The position numbers were made by a program, and so were the translations under genes. The notes under the pieces were generated by a model. It was not told where the DNA came from. It searched no databases and saw only the letters and a list, made by a program, of their open reading frames with translations. DNA of 64,000 nt, from positions 5,414,565 through 5,478,564 of the forward strand of contig JAKZAN010000001.1 of NCBI GenBank assembly GCA_023053545.1, read 5' to 3'. The DNA is from Lepidurus packardi (Eukaryota; Arthropoda; Branchiopoda; Notostraca; Triopsidae). The number at the start of each line of letters is the position of its first letter. Positions within the stretch are counted from its first letter, which is position 1. Positions 10,166 to 20,996 of the stretch are shown one piece after another.

Positions 10166-11629
10166 TTAGTCCTTTATTTCTTTACAATCTTCAATCACTG
10201 ACGTGGAGGTGTTGACGCTAGCGCTGTTGCTAGTTAACGATGAAGGTGGGACGGGTTGCGAGGGAGTGGGTTCGGTTGACAACATGGTTTCCTGGTGGAT
10301 GGATAAAGGATCTCTTTTGGCCGGAAGGGCTGAATTGAGGGTGGTGAGAGGTCTGTGGTTCCTTGACGCCTGAGGCTCTTTGGTAGGGATCCGGGTCCAG
10401 TTGGTTAATATTTTGGGTTTGAAGGTGCGACCAAAAGTCTGTCTGAACTGTCGAGACATTACGCAGTAGAGAATAAAGTTAATGGCGCTGTTAAAGAGTG
10501 CCAAAATGTCCATAAGCTCGCCCAAATGGTTATAGCACTCTGAGAAGAAAGCATCGCCTAGAATTCCACTCAAGAGGCCCAAAATACCTTGCGGAAACTC
10601 GGTGATGAGAAAGAGTAAAAGCACTGCCAGGAGCATGCGAGTGGCGCGGTCTGTGTGCTGTCTGTCGCCACAGTCGTGTTTGATGCTTTGGTTCTTCAGG
10701 TCCTTGCCGGCAGCCCCCTTGTCCGTCGCACCTCCTACGCGACTCTTCAACTTGAGGTTTTGCTTTCGCTTCTTGGCCTGCATCATCGCGCGGATGAGTT
10801 GGAAGCTAAGTACTGTGAGGGCGACACAAGGGAGGATCTTAATGACGACGCTATAAACCCAGAAATTTACATTTTGCAATAGGCCACCGTGGGCATGAGC
10901 TAGCTGTGAAGTGCCCAGGACGTAAACGATCGTCGACGAGTTCCCGGAGGTAGTGTAGTTCACCTCCTGAATGGAGTATGACAGATACGCTGGGATGCAG
11001 AGGAAGGGGGATCCTACATAGCCACTGACGATAGCCAGCAAAGCCCGATCCAAGGTACACCAGTCGCGGTTCCGAAGGGGGTGAGCGACCGCCAAATAAC
11101 GCCAGACCGCCAAGGTCACGGTCAGCCAGATGGAAATCGTGTGAAAGACTTGGGTGACATGGGCATGAAAGAGGACAAAAACCGTCCACCCGTAGCCGAA
11201 ACGTTCCGACAAGGGTCGGTCTCGAAGAATGTACATGTGAACCGTGTACGGGATGTATTCTGTCATGACCAGTATGTCGGCAAAGGCCAAGCCGGTCAGG
11301 ATGGCGTTGGTGGGCGAGATCATGTCGCGTCGCGTCAAAACAATCACGTTGAGGCCATTGGCCAGCATACCAAAGAGGCAAACGATGAGGCTCACGTAGC
11401 CGTGCATTTTGTTGTACGTTTGGCGAAAACGGAGCAACCCTGGCCCGCAATATAAATACGTGGCTGCTGTGGCGTTGGTTATCGCTGTCGGCATCTCGGT
11501 CGATACATTGTTTAGTAATAAAGGGAAATCGTCGAAAGCTAAAACTTCACTGGAGTTCAAGCGTACAGGTGCTGTGTTGTTCATGGCCTCCAGCCAAGCC
11601 GGAACCCATGAGGCGTTTTCAACGAACAT
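10166..11629 (-). CDS. Myosuppressin-type (FMRFamide-related) peptide GPCR
   Basis: This is a rhodopsin-class neuropeptide receptor of 487 residues in one exon, expected in the plasma membrane and coupled to G proteins. The extracellular N-terminus (about 75 residues) has N-x-S/T sites at N5, N17, N25, N41 and N52. Approximate helices are TM1 78-99, TM2 107-132, TM3 147-172, TM4 195-218, TM5 255-278, TM6 329-353 and TM7 369-390. Typical of myosuppressin receptors are MHGYVSLIVC before TM1, SPTNAILTGLA in TM2 and TVTLAVWRY ending TM3 (WRY at 176-178 replaces DRY). TM7 carries NFILY (384-388) in place of NPxxY. Loop 3 and the C-tail are basic and Ser/Thr-rich. No Cys occurs between 62 and 190 or in loop 2, so the usual TM3-loop 2 disulfide is missing. 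The Met at 11629 precedes all family-like sequence; a CCTTCAG just upstream could be the acceptor of a 5' UTR intron. A related FMRFamide or dmsr-type receptor is the alternative. Confidence 0.88.
   Translation of the reverse strand: MFVENASWVPAWLEAMNNTAPVRLNSSEVLAFDDFPLLLNNVSTEMPTAITNATAATYLYCGPGLLRFRQTYNKMHGYVSLIVCLFGMLANGLNVIVLTRRDMISPTNAILTGLAFADILVMTEYIPYTVHMYILRDRPLSERFGYGWTVFVLFHAHVTQVFHTISIWLTVTLAVWRYLAVAHPLRNRDWCTLDRALLAIVSGYVGSPFLCIPAYLSYSIQEVNYTTSGNSSTIVYVLGTSQLAHAHGGLLQNVNFWVYSVVIKILPCVALTVLSFQLIRAMMQAKKRKQNLKLKSRVGGATDKGAAGKDLKNQSIKHDCGDRQHTDRATRMLLAVLLLFLITEFPQGILGLLSGILGDAFFSECYNHLGELMDILALFNSAINFILYCVMSRQFRQTFGRTFKPKILTNWTRIPTKEPQASRNHRPLTTLNSALPAKRDPLSIHQETMLSTEPTPSQPVPPSSLTSNSASVNTSTSVIEDCKEIKD
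10173..10178 (-). terminator. AATAAA overlapping the receptor's last codons
   Basis: The hexamer lies inside the codons for the residues E-I-K just before the final Asp and the TAA stop (10166-10168). If used, cleavage would fall only about 10-25 bases past it, giving a very short 3' UTR. A T-containing GU-like stretch follows on the minus strand around 10140-10155. Confidence 0.35.
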
Positions 11630-14324
11630 ATTGTCTGAAGGTATTGAGCGTTGAATTAGGTCAATTCGGTTGGTTTAGTTCAAAGTATTTCTTGTTGAAC
11701 AAGGAAAATGGGCCGTTGAGGTGGAATCAAGCTTGCCTAGCCCTCAACTACGGGTGTTTTCGACGGAACTTGTAGGAAGATGTCTCTCCCTAAACCACTT
11801 GTAAAAGCTGTCACGTACTGTCGGCTGATACCTTGTGCGAATAATTGGTCTGCGGGCTCTCGCAATAAGTACGCCAGGTTTTCAATTGCGTAATTAACAG
11901 AAAACGTCCCCACGGTTTCTGTTATTTTTTGTGCACGTTCTTCTTCAAGATCGTCTATTGCCGGAGTTACACACTACTCCTGTTCTTCCGGGTATTTCAA
12001 AACCTTGGCAACCTTCCTAATCGCTACTTTCACTACGACGGCTTTGCTCATTGGGAAAACATTCTAACGAACTTTGAATAAGAGATTCGAGTTAAGCCTT
12101 TCGACTAATTCATACACAGAAAACTAGTCAAACTGACGAAATTTCCCAGCAATAATATATAAACACGGGACAAAAAAGAGCCAGTTTCCCTGCTCGAACT
12201 CTATTTTCGCTTGGAGCTCACGGAATCACTGAAGGGAACTTCAGCCCAGACTCCGTATGTCCTTCGCTTCTCAGGCACTTATTACGGGCATGCGTTCTTC
12301 CAACTTCCACCTGCTCTGCACAAAACACAAAAAACACAATATCCCTTTCAGCCCTGTTTACCCAGGTATTGAGTTTAACTGAGAGCCATTCTATGGTGCG
12401 CTTTAAGGTATTTCTCAATAAGAAGTTTTCCAGTCAAGCTCGCATCGTTAATGGGCCCCATTCAAGACACCATAGTTCCCTTATTACCCACTTTCAAGAC
12501 GACGCAAAGTGTGTTTGACGTACCACACGATATCTCCGGAGAACCTTCCTGGGTATGTAGTCTTTAATTATAAGGAATGACTGAACTACATCCAGTGGAG
12601 AAAAGAGCCTCACTGTGCAGCTAGAACTTTGGGACATCTCAGTAGAGAACTAACAACACTTGTAAGTTTCCAGTAAAAAGTGGTGCTTTGTATGACGCCG
12701 GAATCCACTCAACGCTTCTCACACCACCTTCTTCTCCACAACCCATGAGCTGTGCTGGACACTTGAATCGTGAGTTCTATTTCCGCTTGCGTGTTTTCGA
12801 TCTCATGTCGGGGCAGAAAGTTCCCGTGCCTTTTGATCTTTGATCAAATATATACCAACGGTTCCTCTAAATGCACATATACCGATGTGTAATCCTCTGG
12901 GCGACTTTGTTGGCTTCACTCCTTGAATCCCTCACAAGGATCACAAGGAACCTACCACATTTTTCTCTTGGAATTACCCCATAAAATGGACCCAATTTAG
13001 CCACTACCGCTACAGAAAAAGTTGTCGGAAGAACCGTAAATGGCTCCGAATTCTCGACTTCAGCCAGCCTTAAACCCTAGGACATCACACTATCTCTTAT
13101 ATTAACGTCATCCATCAAGTTTCCTGGAAGAAGGGGTTTTGGGATCCAACACCATAAAAATATTTTAAAAAACTAGCCCGTACCCACCTCTATTAAGACG
13201 CACAGATAAAGTACCTTCAGGTGATTTATACCAAGCGCTTTAGCACAGGAGGGGAAATGTATAAAAAAGAGATCAAAGATTGAGCAACACTGCAGTCCAA
13301 CCCATTCGTTATCATTAAATGAGCCGGGAGGCCGGTACCCGCATGGCCTAGTACCTGGCATACTAGGTACAAAACGCAACGAAAAGGAACGGCTTAAAAT
13401 ATTACATGAATTTACGTAAGGAATCAAGACGTATCCATGTAACTGAACGGCGAGCTATGTGTATAGTAGAAGTTTAACCATCAAGCAACACAACACTGAT
13501 GTTCTAGTTTCCATAAGGGAATACCTACCAACTCCGCTATAGATCATTGTCAGTTATCTCACAACACAAGCACGTCGAACATCTTCCAGGAAGCTCGTTG
13601 ATACGACTCGCCATCTCGGTCGCCCCGAGTCCTCAACGACATCCAAGAGACAGCGCATACCGAAGACGGATCGTACCGAGGAGACTAGACAGCCTCCGGG
13701 CAACGTCAAATCTCTTTCTAATCCCAAACGTATAGTAACAAAAGTGTCGTTATTACGTCCTTTTGGTTGCTGACTTCAGCAATCTGGACGAATCTGAAGG
13801 CACGAGAATCCTTCCACTTTCCTAAAACCAATTTTATCCCCAGCAAAGGAACACGCTAGCCAATCAGGCTAATGGACTTAAATGGAAGTAAAAGACAATT
13901 CACGGCTCCGGGGAAAAACTCCACAGGCGAAACTTCCGTGAAGATGCAGGCAAAAGTATTGACTTGTCGCTGCAAGCTCCATGCTAACAAGCTTGGTTCT
14001 TTAAGGAGGTTCGACTAGTTTGCATTTCACTAGGGCGTTGACACAGTACACATTTCTTCCGAGCGATGTCCTTTAACCCCCTCGGGCGAAGTTTGACTTA
14101 AAGAGTGGTCCAGCATCCACTATTTCCTTCCCGGTTCTCTTTACTTTCTTTTGCCATTGTTTCGAGGGACAAATTAGCGAATAGAAAAGAACGCGGGAAA
14201 TTTTGTAAATAAAAAAAAGTCTTCTATCTCCCAAGAGACAAGAGGTGCGTAAAATTGCTGATGGTTAAACGTCTTTCGAATTTAGTAGAAGGCAAAAGGA
14301 AGACCTTACAGGAAACTAAGAGCA
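11630..14324. other. Intergenic DNA, no gene recognised
   Basis: This stretch presumably contains the 5' UTR and promoter of the minus-strand receptor near its left end, but I could not place them. No other coding region or RNA gene is recognised. ORFs here are short and without family features. Confidence 0.5.
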
Positions 14325-15217
14325 TTAAAAGGGGAGTAAGGTTTCAAAATGAAAAAAATATATGTTATAGAAATACCAAACTATATGTTCTGGCTGAAGC
14401 ACCCCTATGTCAATATGCATATCAACCGAGTAATTAATTATTTAGCGGTTTAAGCTCCGCCCCTTGCCCCCAAATTTCAAATTTGCTTATGCTTGTAGCA
14501 TTGGGGACAGTTAGCCAGAGGCCTGGTGTCTTTACCTATGAGCGCATTCAAAATCAAAACCCGGGACTCATAGGGACGGTACCAGGTACCTTTCTTTTGA
14601 ATGCTTAAACAAGTATTTAGGTGATTTGTTTAACTTACAAGCGTAATCATAAAAAATTACCTTTTCTTCGCGCTGTGACTTGCTCCGCTGAATGCCATGC
14701 ATCAAGTGTTACCCGAATAATCGAAACCGACTCGTGCGGTCTCATTGTCAGGTGATGGGCTCTCGACTGTGAAGCCGGTCCAAAACTTGCCCAAAGGCTC
14801 TCAGGTGCGGGTCTCGGCCCGGCACGACGGCAAGCTGCGGCGATCGCGCGATAGCGCAAAGAAAAAGTTCCTACTTTACGATGGAGTTTTTAAGTTAACC
14901 AAAGCACCTACAACTTGTTTAAGAATTCAAAAGAAAGATACTGGTGCCATTCCTTTGAGTCCAGGGGTCAATTTTGAATGCGCTCATAGGTAAAGACGCT
15001 AGGCCTCCGGCCAGCTGTCTTGCCTGTCAGGCCGGCCCTATGCTATAAGGATAGGAAAATGTGAAATTTAAGGGTAAGGGGCGGAGCTTAAACCGCTAAA
15101 TAATTAATTACTCGGTTAATATGTATAATTGACATAGGGGTTCTTGAATCAGAACATGTAGTTTTCTCTCTTCTATAACATGTGTTTTTTCATTTAGAAA
15201 CCATACTTCCCCTTTAA
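14325..15217. mobile_element. Palindromic TTAA-ended element, full-length copy
   Basis: An 893-bp foldback-type element. The left arm (14325-14673) and right arm (14854-15217) are reverse complements over their whole length with moderate divergence; both contain the TAAACCGCTAAATAATTAAT motif (or its complement). The arms flank a GC-rich centre of about 180 bp. The outer ends are TTAAAAGGGGAGTAAGG on the left and, read inwards, TTAAAGGGGAAGTATGG on the right, so a TTAA target duplication is plausible. No transposase is encoded, so it would be non-autonomous. The superfamily is not assigned: TTAA suggests piggyBac-like, but the tips do not look like a standard piggyBac terminus. Confidence 0.85.
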
Positions 15218-16385
15218 AAGCGTGTAAAAGGAAAGACTACATCCCTTGTCAGCATAGCCAACCGTTTGACTATTAAGTACATTTGCATAATTCTTCTCCA
15301 TGCCCGTCTTGACCCCATCAGCCTAACGTTCAACTTATCCTTACATTTTATTTTTTCAGCTTTTAGCTCTGAAATCATAGGAAAATACCTCCTGTTTTTA
15401 TAATGACTAATACAATCACGTATGTTACGGGCATCCTCGCTGTCGAACAGGAAAATCTTTGGATAAATGAGAACGAGCTTAAGTCTCAGCTACAATTCTG
15501 AACGGCTGCTTCATAATTGTGGGATCTTACAAAGAAACTTTTGAAAGAATTGCGAAATGTAATCTTGAACATTTTTGGCTCACTGTTCCAAAGAGATAAA
15601 TCCGGTTCCATCGTAAAAAACGTAACGTTTGGTCAAAATGGTCAATCATGACTCTTCATCCTTCCATTCTCGTTTGCCGTAAAAAAGTAAGGGAAACATA
15701 TATCATAGCTCTCTGGCAGTAGACAACCATGGAATGACTTTTGAGCTAAGCGAGTCCTGTAAATAAACAAAACAGTGCTTTTTTGCAAATAGTTTGAACA
15801 TCGTAACTCAAAAAGCACTCCAGGGTCTCGAAGCTTTTAAGATTCCTTTCTTAAACAACAGACGTCAAACATTGTAATAAAAGGCATTGAAAGTGAACAG
15901 ATACAGCGGAAGCTCCTCTTCAAACAACACTCACGTCTGACTTGCTTACTGGTACCTTCCGCCGGTACTCCGGTTGTTAGCCAAATTTTACCCAACATAG
16001 ACTGTGACAGACTAACGAATCACTCGCCAACTTTATAATTGGCGCATTGCACATTTACGAGGTTTACTAAAACTTCCCTAGTTTGCCAGTGGATGACGTC
16101 AATGATATTGATATCACACACCTGCTAGAGGAGGTACCAGTCCGTAATCAAGACATACTTTTCTGGGAAAACTTCAATAACAATCTCACGAATCGCTAAC
16201 AATATTCAAAGAAATTGAATCAAAAGAAAATAGATAAATTATTTTATCAAAAAAGCGTAAACTATGTCTAGTACAAGCAATTTCACTAGCAAAGAGGTCA
16301 AGGTCAGCCTACATTCTATGGTCCGCTTCGTAAGGGCATTGGGGTAGGATCCGAAGGGTTCCTGTAGCTGCGCTTAGTTCTGCTA
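15218..16385. other. AT-rich DNA between two element copies
   Basis: No coding region, RNA gene or further repeat is recognised. Confidence 0.5.
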
Positions 16386-16931
16386 GAGGGGTTTCAAAAT
16401 GAAATCGCCGATCGCCGTAGCTTGCCGTCGTGCCGGGCCGAGACCCGCGCCTGGGAGCCTCTAGGCAAGTTTCGGGTCGGCTTCGCAACCGAGAGCAAGT
16501 CCGCTGGCAAACCCCACGACGCGGTTCCGACTATGCGGGTAACGCTTGCTGATGGCTCACAGCGGAGCCCGCAAGTCACGGCGCGAAAAAATAGTAGTTT
16601 TTTATTTTAATTGAGCGTGTAAGTAAACCAAAGCACCTACAGCCTTGTTTGAGCATTGACAAGAAAGGTAATGGTGCAGTCCCTATGAATCCAGGAATCG
16701 ATTTTCATTGCGCTTATAGTAAAGGCGCTAGCTCGTCGCTCAACTGTCCCACAATGTTATATGGATAGGACAATTTTAAATTTGGCGGAAAGGGACGGAA
16801 CTTATTCTACTACATAATTAATTATTCGGTTAATATGCACAATTGGTATAGTGGTTCTTCAGCCAGAATACTTTATTTGGTCTGTTATATAACATGCATT
16901 TTTTCATTTTGAAACCTTTCTCCCCCTTTAA
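16386..16931 (+). mobile_element. TTAA-ended element, copy 4 (left arm nearly deleted)
   Basis: The right arm is complete and ends CCCCCTTTAA, with TTAA at 16928-16931. On the left only the outermost roughly 18-20 bases of the arm remain (AGGGGTTTCAAAATGAAA, 16387-16404), joined directly to the GC-rich centre (about 16404-16585). The outer terminus is therefore kept while about 330 bp of arm is lost. Centre orientation matches the 3763 copy and is opposite to the 8105 and 14325 copies. Confidence 0.8.
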
Positions 16932-19531
16932 ATAGGTGCGGACCTCGCTATATAGCAAAAAAAATAAAAAAACGAAGGATAACTTCATCTTAGTTTGTCA
17001 TTAAGCTTTAAGTTCCTACATATTCGACGTCCTATCACTAATGTAAGCTCATTTCTGAACATAAACCATTCCGCTGCCTCTGACGAAAACCCACCGGAGG
17101 GATTTACGAAAACAGCTCAACGTAAAGAGGGAAACGTAAACATCAAAGAAAGAAGAAAGGGATAATGCTTACAGCTTTTACGGCACGGAAGATATAGCTA
17201 TAGCAGTTTGCATAAACAAACCCGGTACTTCAAGCCTTCAAGCTTGCATCCTCAGCAATTTAACGCTACTTTTCATATTTTTTTTTTTTACTGCAAGTGT
17301 ATGAATAAAAGAGAAGAGAATCTCTCGCAACTAAATACATTGCTTATACTGTTAACCTTGCAAATGCTGTTCGAATCAAGAGTATTAACCCAGTTAGTGG
17401 CAATCCAGTACAGTACAACGTAATTGAAGAACGAAGTTCAAGAATCAACACGAGGCAACTTTGCCCTTCTACCCCAAGGTGAATACAAGCCCCTACTTCA
17501 GTACCCAACCTCTGCCTTGAGGCGATGGAAATCCGTTGTTGTTCCTCTTTCTTCTCAACCTTTTTCCATGTCAAGGACCCAAAAAAGCACCCCTATTTTG
17601 GCTATGTTCCATTTATATTACTTTTTAAACCAATTCTCAGATTATAACCGCAATAGATACGAGTCCAAGACTGGGATCTGTAAAGCGTGATCTAAATCGC
17701 TTTAGAATTTAAATTTCATCTTCCAAAATATGGACCAGGCAATATCGTCAAACTCTGCCAGTGTTCGACATGACCTGTCCATCAACACGTGTGGGCGTGT
17801 ACAGCTGAACTTGATGCGTGGAATTCTGACCATCTTTCGTATTGACTTCAAAAATCCAATCGTACTGACAGATAAAAAATCGGCTTAAATAAGCTTCTAT
17901 GAGCCAGAATTTCTTTGAGAAATCAACTCGGGTTTCGGGCTATAGTTTAGGTAATGCCATGAGTTGTGCCATGTCCATAAGCCTGAAATCGATAAGCAAC
18001 AGCAAAAGTGACATAAAAAATACCGACAATTCCGAACTTGTGAATCAATGGCATCACTGTTCTTGTCCGTTCTCTACATGTCCGCATGTGACAAAAACTT
18101 CTTCGAAAAACAGGGACACAAAGATAGTAAGAAACAGAAGTGAGAAAATATGGCTACTTTAGAAAAGAAAGGCGATCTATTCAAAGTTTCGTGAGACAAG
18201 TTTTGTCACCTTATATCAAGATTTCAAAAACAAGTTTTGGCACGAAACCCTTGCAAAGTGTTGAACAGCAACTCAAGTATATTTGGTACATTTCTTCCCT
18301 CGCCCGTGGTGCTCGAAATGATTTTTGGACACAGAATCCTTTGAGACCTTTCTGTTTATTTTTTTTTGCTTTTACTAAATCTGCAAAAAAATCATTATTT
18401 TTCCCTACACGATAATCAATTTTTCTCCGTAGAAGAAATAATATTTTAAATATGAAATTATTATTAAACGAAGAGTACTATTATTTTTCACACATTAGGT
18501 TTCTTCTTAAGCTCACGGTTCTAACGAGCTATAGTACATTTTTTTCTGACATGTATTAGCTGATATAAACAGGAAACTATGTAGACCACTAAACCCACCC
18601 GAGGCTATGGAAAGTGGGTGCATGTGACGGAACGAGGGGATAGGGTGAGGCCGCGGGCTCTACCAACGGTGCAAACCGAACCCTCCCTCTTTTAAGCAAC
18701 ACGAAATAGAAGCCGCAACGTTATGAAGTCCCAAGGCTATTTTTTGTAAAAGTTTCCAACTTAGCATCATTATAAAGTCACTGAGTGAGTAGGAGTCGAA
18801 ATAACCACGAATAAAGCCATTATACGAAAGGCTTCCTCACTAACGAGTTTGATTCAAACTGCTTTTGAAAATAGCCTCCACAAAATGCCCTTCTGCACTT
18901 CGAGGAGACCCTAAAGATTATTTCTTAGAAACTTTAAGCATTAGGAAATATATAAATTGCCTTCAAAGCAATGAGTTATTTTCCTTTTGTGGAGGAGAAG
19001 CAATTCCTGTGAAGACATTGGCAGCAGTCAGATATCACGGCTCTTTAGACAGAAAAATCGAAGTCGATACTGATGCCTGTCTCGTCGTTTTAACTTGCCA
19101 CTCAAAGATATCAGAGTCTCTGAAGACTTGCCTTCTAGCGTGCTTTAAGTGCCCTCTTGGTTTATCTCTGATGCCATCTATATATCAAATATAGCAGACC
19201 CCGCAGCGCTTCCTGAGTCATGCTGCAGTCCCTGAAAATATTTCTGCGGCTAAACCATTAGTGGTCACTTTCGGATATACTAGATACTCTAACGGCTACA
19301 ACGCTTCTCACCTTTTTCTAACTACGTTATAGCTTAAACGCTTTTTTCCTAAGGCGTCTGGCTTACCAATAGTATCGTGAAACATATCCCCGTGGCGTGT
19401 CAACGACAGGTTCCATGGGCCTCTCGCACAGTAAATGGCTTTTCGGGTTGAAAGATATATGCTTAAGTGCATATAAATAGTCAAAGACAGGCAAACATCG
19501 AGGGTATCACACAAAAAGCTCTTGAGGCTCT

Positions 19532-19560
19532 GGTATCGAACCTCTAACCATTACACCAAT
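19532..19560 (-). pseudogene. tRNA-like relic with A and B boxes brought together
   Basis: The minus strand reads TGGTGTAATGG (A-box-like, 19548-19558), then five bases, then GGTTCGATACC (B-box-like, 19532-19542). In an intact tRNA these boxes are about 30-40 bases apart, with the anticodon arm between them. Here that interval is missing, so this cannot be a functional tRNA. It may be a tRNA pseudogene or the head of a tRNA-derived SINE. Confidence 0.45.
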
Positions 19561-20934
19561 GGGTCGTATGGGCAAGCATTTATGGATAATAGCAGGAGAG
19601 GAGGACTTCGTGTAACTCAGAGAGTTGGGAGCTTTGCCAAGGTCCAGTCCGCATCAGCATTTCGGACTTCCTATAAAACCCAAGAATACAGTTGACACCG
19701 ACAGAAGTGTTTCGCCCCAACTCATCGAAACACAAAGAACCTTGCCTCAAGGGTCACCCTTTCCATCACAGACAAATATATACATTGCAGCCCACTAGTT
19801 TGACGTATAATTCTGTGGGTTTTAGGATGACCCGAGTGTAGAACCTACGAACGTCAGCTCCTTAACTGTCGCAGACACCCTGAAGCAGAAGGCAAACACT
19901 CTTGGTTCAATGCTTCTATCTACTCCATCTGCTGAGAACGCTAATGCCATTGTTATCTCTGCAGATGTCTAATTACACTAAGAACTAGCGTGCTGTAAAA
20001 GAAACCTACACCGCTTAAACCCTCGGAAGCTCTCTTCGTCTGATCCTGAGAAATTCTCAAGTTCAACCTCGTTCTTTAGCTTTAACACGTTCATTTGATT
20101 ATTAGAACTTCCTTGTCAAGATACATATCTACCGAAACTACGACCTCGACGTTTGGCACAGCTAGAGGCACCAGAGGGTGCGTCCTTGAACGCTGCATGT
20201 CAAGGACGCGGGCCGAGGCTCCTAGAAAGTCGTTAACATGGCACAACTTGAAAGCTTCAAGTTTTATTCGGCAACAAACATTTAGACTGCCAGAACCAGA
20301 CGATTTTGAGGTAATCCTTATAGTAGGATCAATTGCAAAGGCTCTCTTTGAAATCCTGTACAATTGTCTCAGGCAAGAATAGGCACTTTCAAAGACACCC
20401 CTCCACCCCTGCTCTAAAGTTACCTTGCTACAAGGCCTTGGTGTGTCAAGCCCACTCGTAGTTCCCATATATCAGAAGTCCGTCGAAAAAAAAATCCCTC
20501 TAGCGGAAGGGTCCAAGACGGTTTAGATCTACTTTGCCTGACTTTTTTACTTCTCCAAAACCCTCTGGGAACGTAATTTTATATGATAACTTAATTTGAC
20601 TGTGAGGCCAGAGACGGCTCGGGGTTGATTTAGGAAACCTAAGAACTGCTCGGTTAGAAAATCAATCCAAGGCTTAGTTCAGGATTTATATAGGGTATCA
20701 CGTGCGCCTGATTGACCATGAACAAGACTCACTCTATTACATCCGACGCTCACAGTGTCACTCGCGATCCAAGAAGTCTTCGTTATCACCGCCCAAACAA
20801 GAGCCTCATAGTATTTTCTCCCCCTAGCAATTCCTGCCTTGCAAGCTAAGCCAAATTCTTCCCATCATTCCAACGCTCTTCTCGCTTGCCCAAAGTTCTG
20901 TCCAGCCCCTCTATACTCTGTCCACAGACCAGAT

Positions 20935-20996
20935 AATATATTATTTATATTATATTATTTATTTTATAATATTATTATTGCTTTATAATATTTTAC
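20935..20996. repeat. AT-only imperfect palindromic tract
   Basis: About 60 bases made almost only of A and T, rich in TATTATTTAT and its near complement ATAATATT, able to form several overlapping hairpins. Confidence 0.7.

Noticed and set aside
10851..11450. A 199-codon open frame on the minus strand
   Set aside because: It overlaps the GPCR on the same strand in another frame; the GPCR frame has clear family motifs and this one has none.
11081..11455. A 124-codon plus-strand open frame
   Set aside because: Antisense shadow of the GPCR coding sequence.
16394..16579. An open frame through the GC-rich centre of the TTAA element, also seen in other copies
   Set aside because: The frame is not maintained between the four copies and the centre occurs in both orientations, so coding is unlikely.
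20091..20468. A 125-codon minus-strand ORF with an almost equally open plus-strand frame
   Set aside because: No transposase, reverse transcriptase or other motif could be recognised and there is no transcript-like context.
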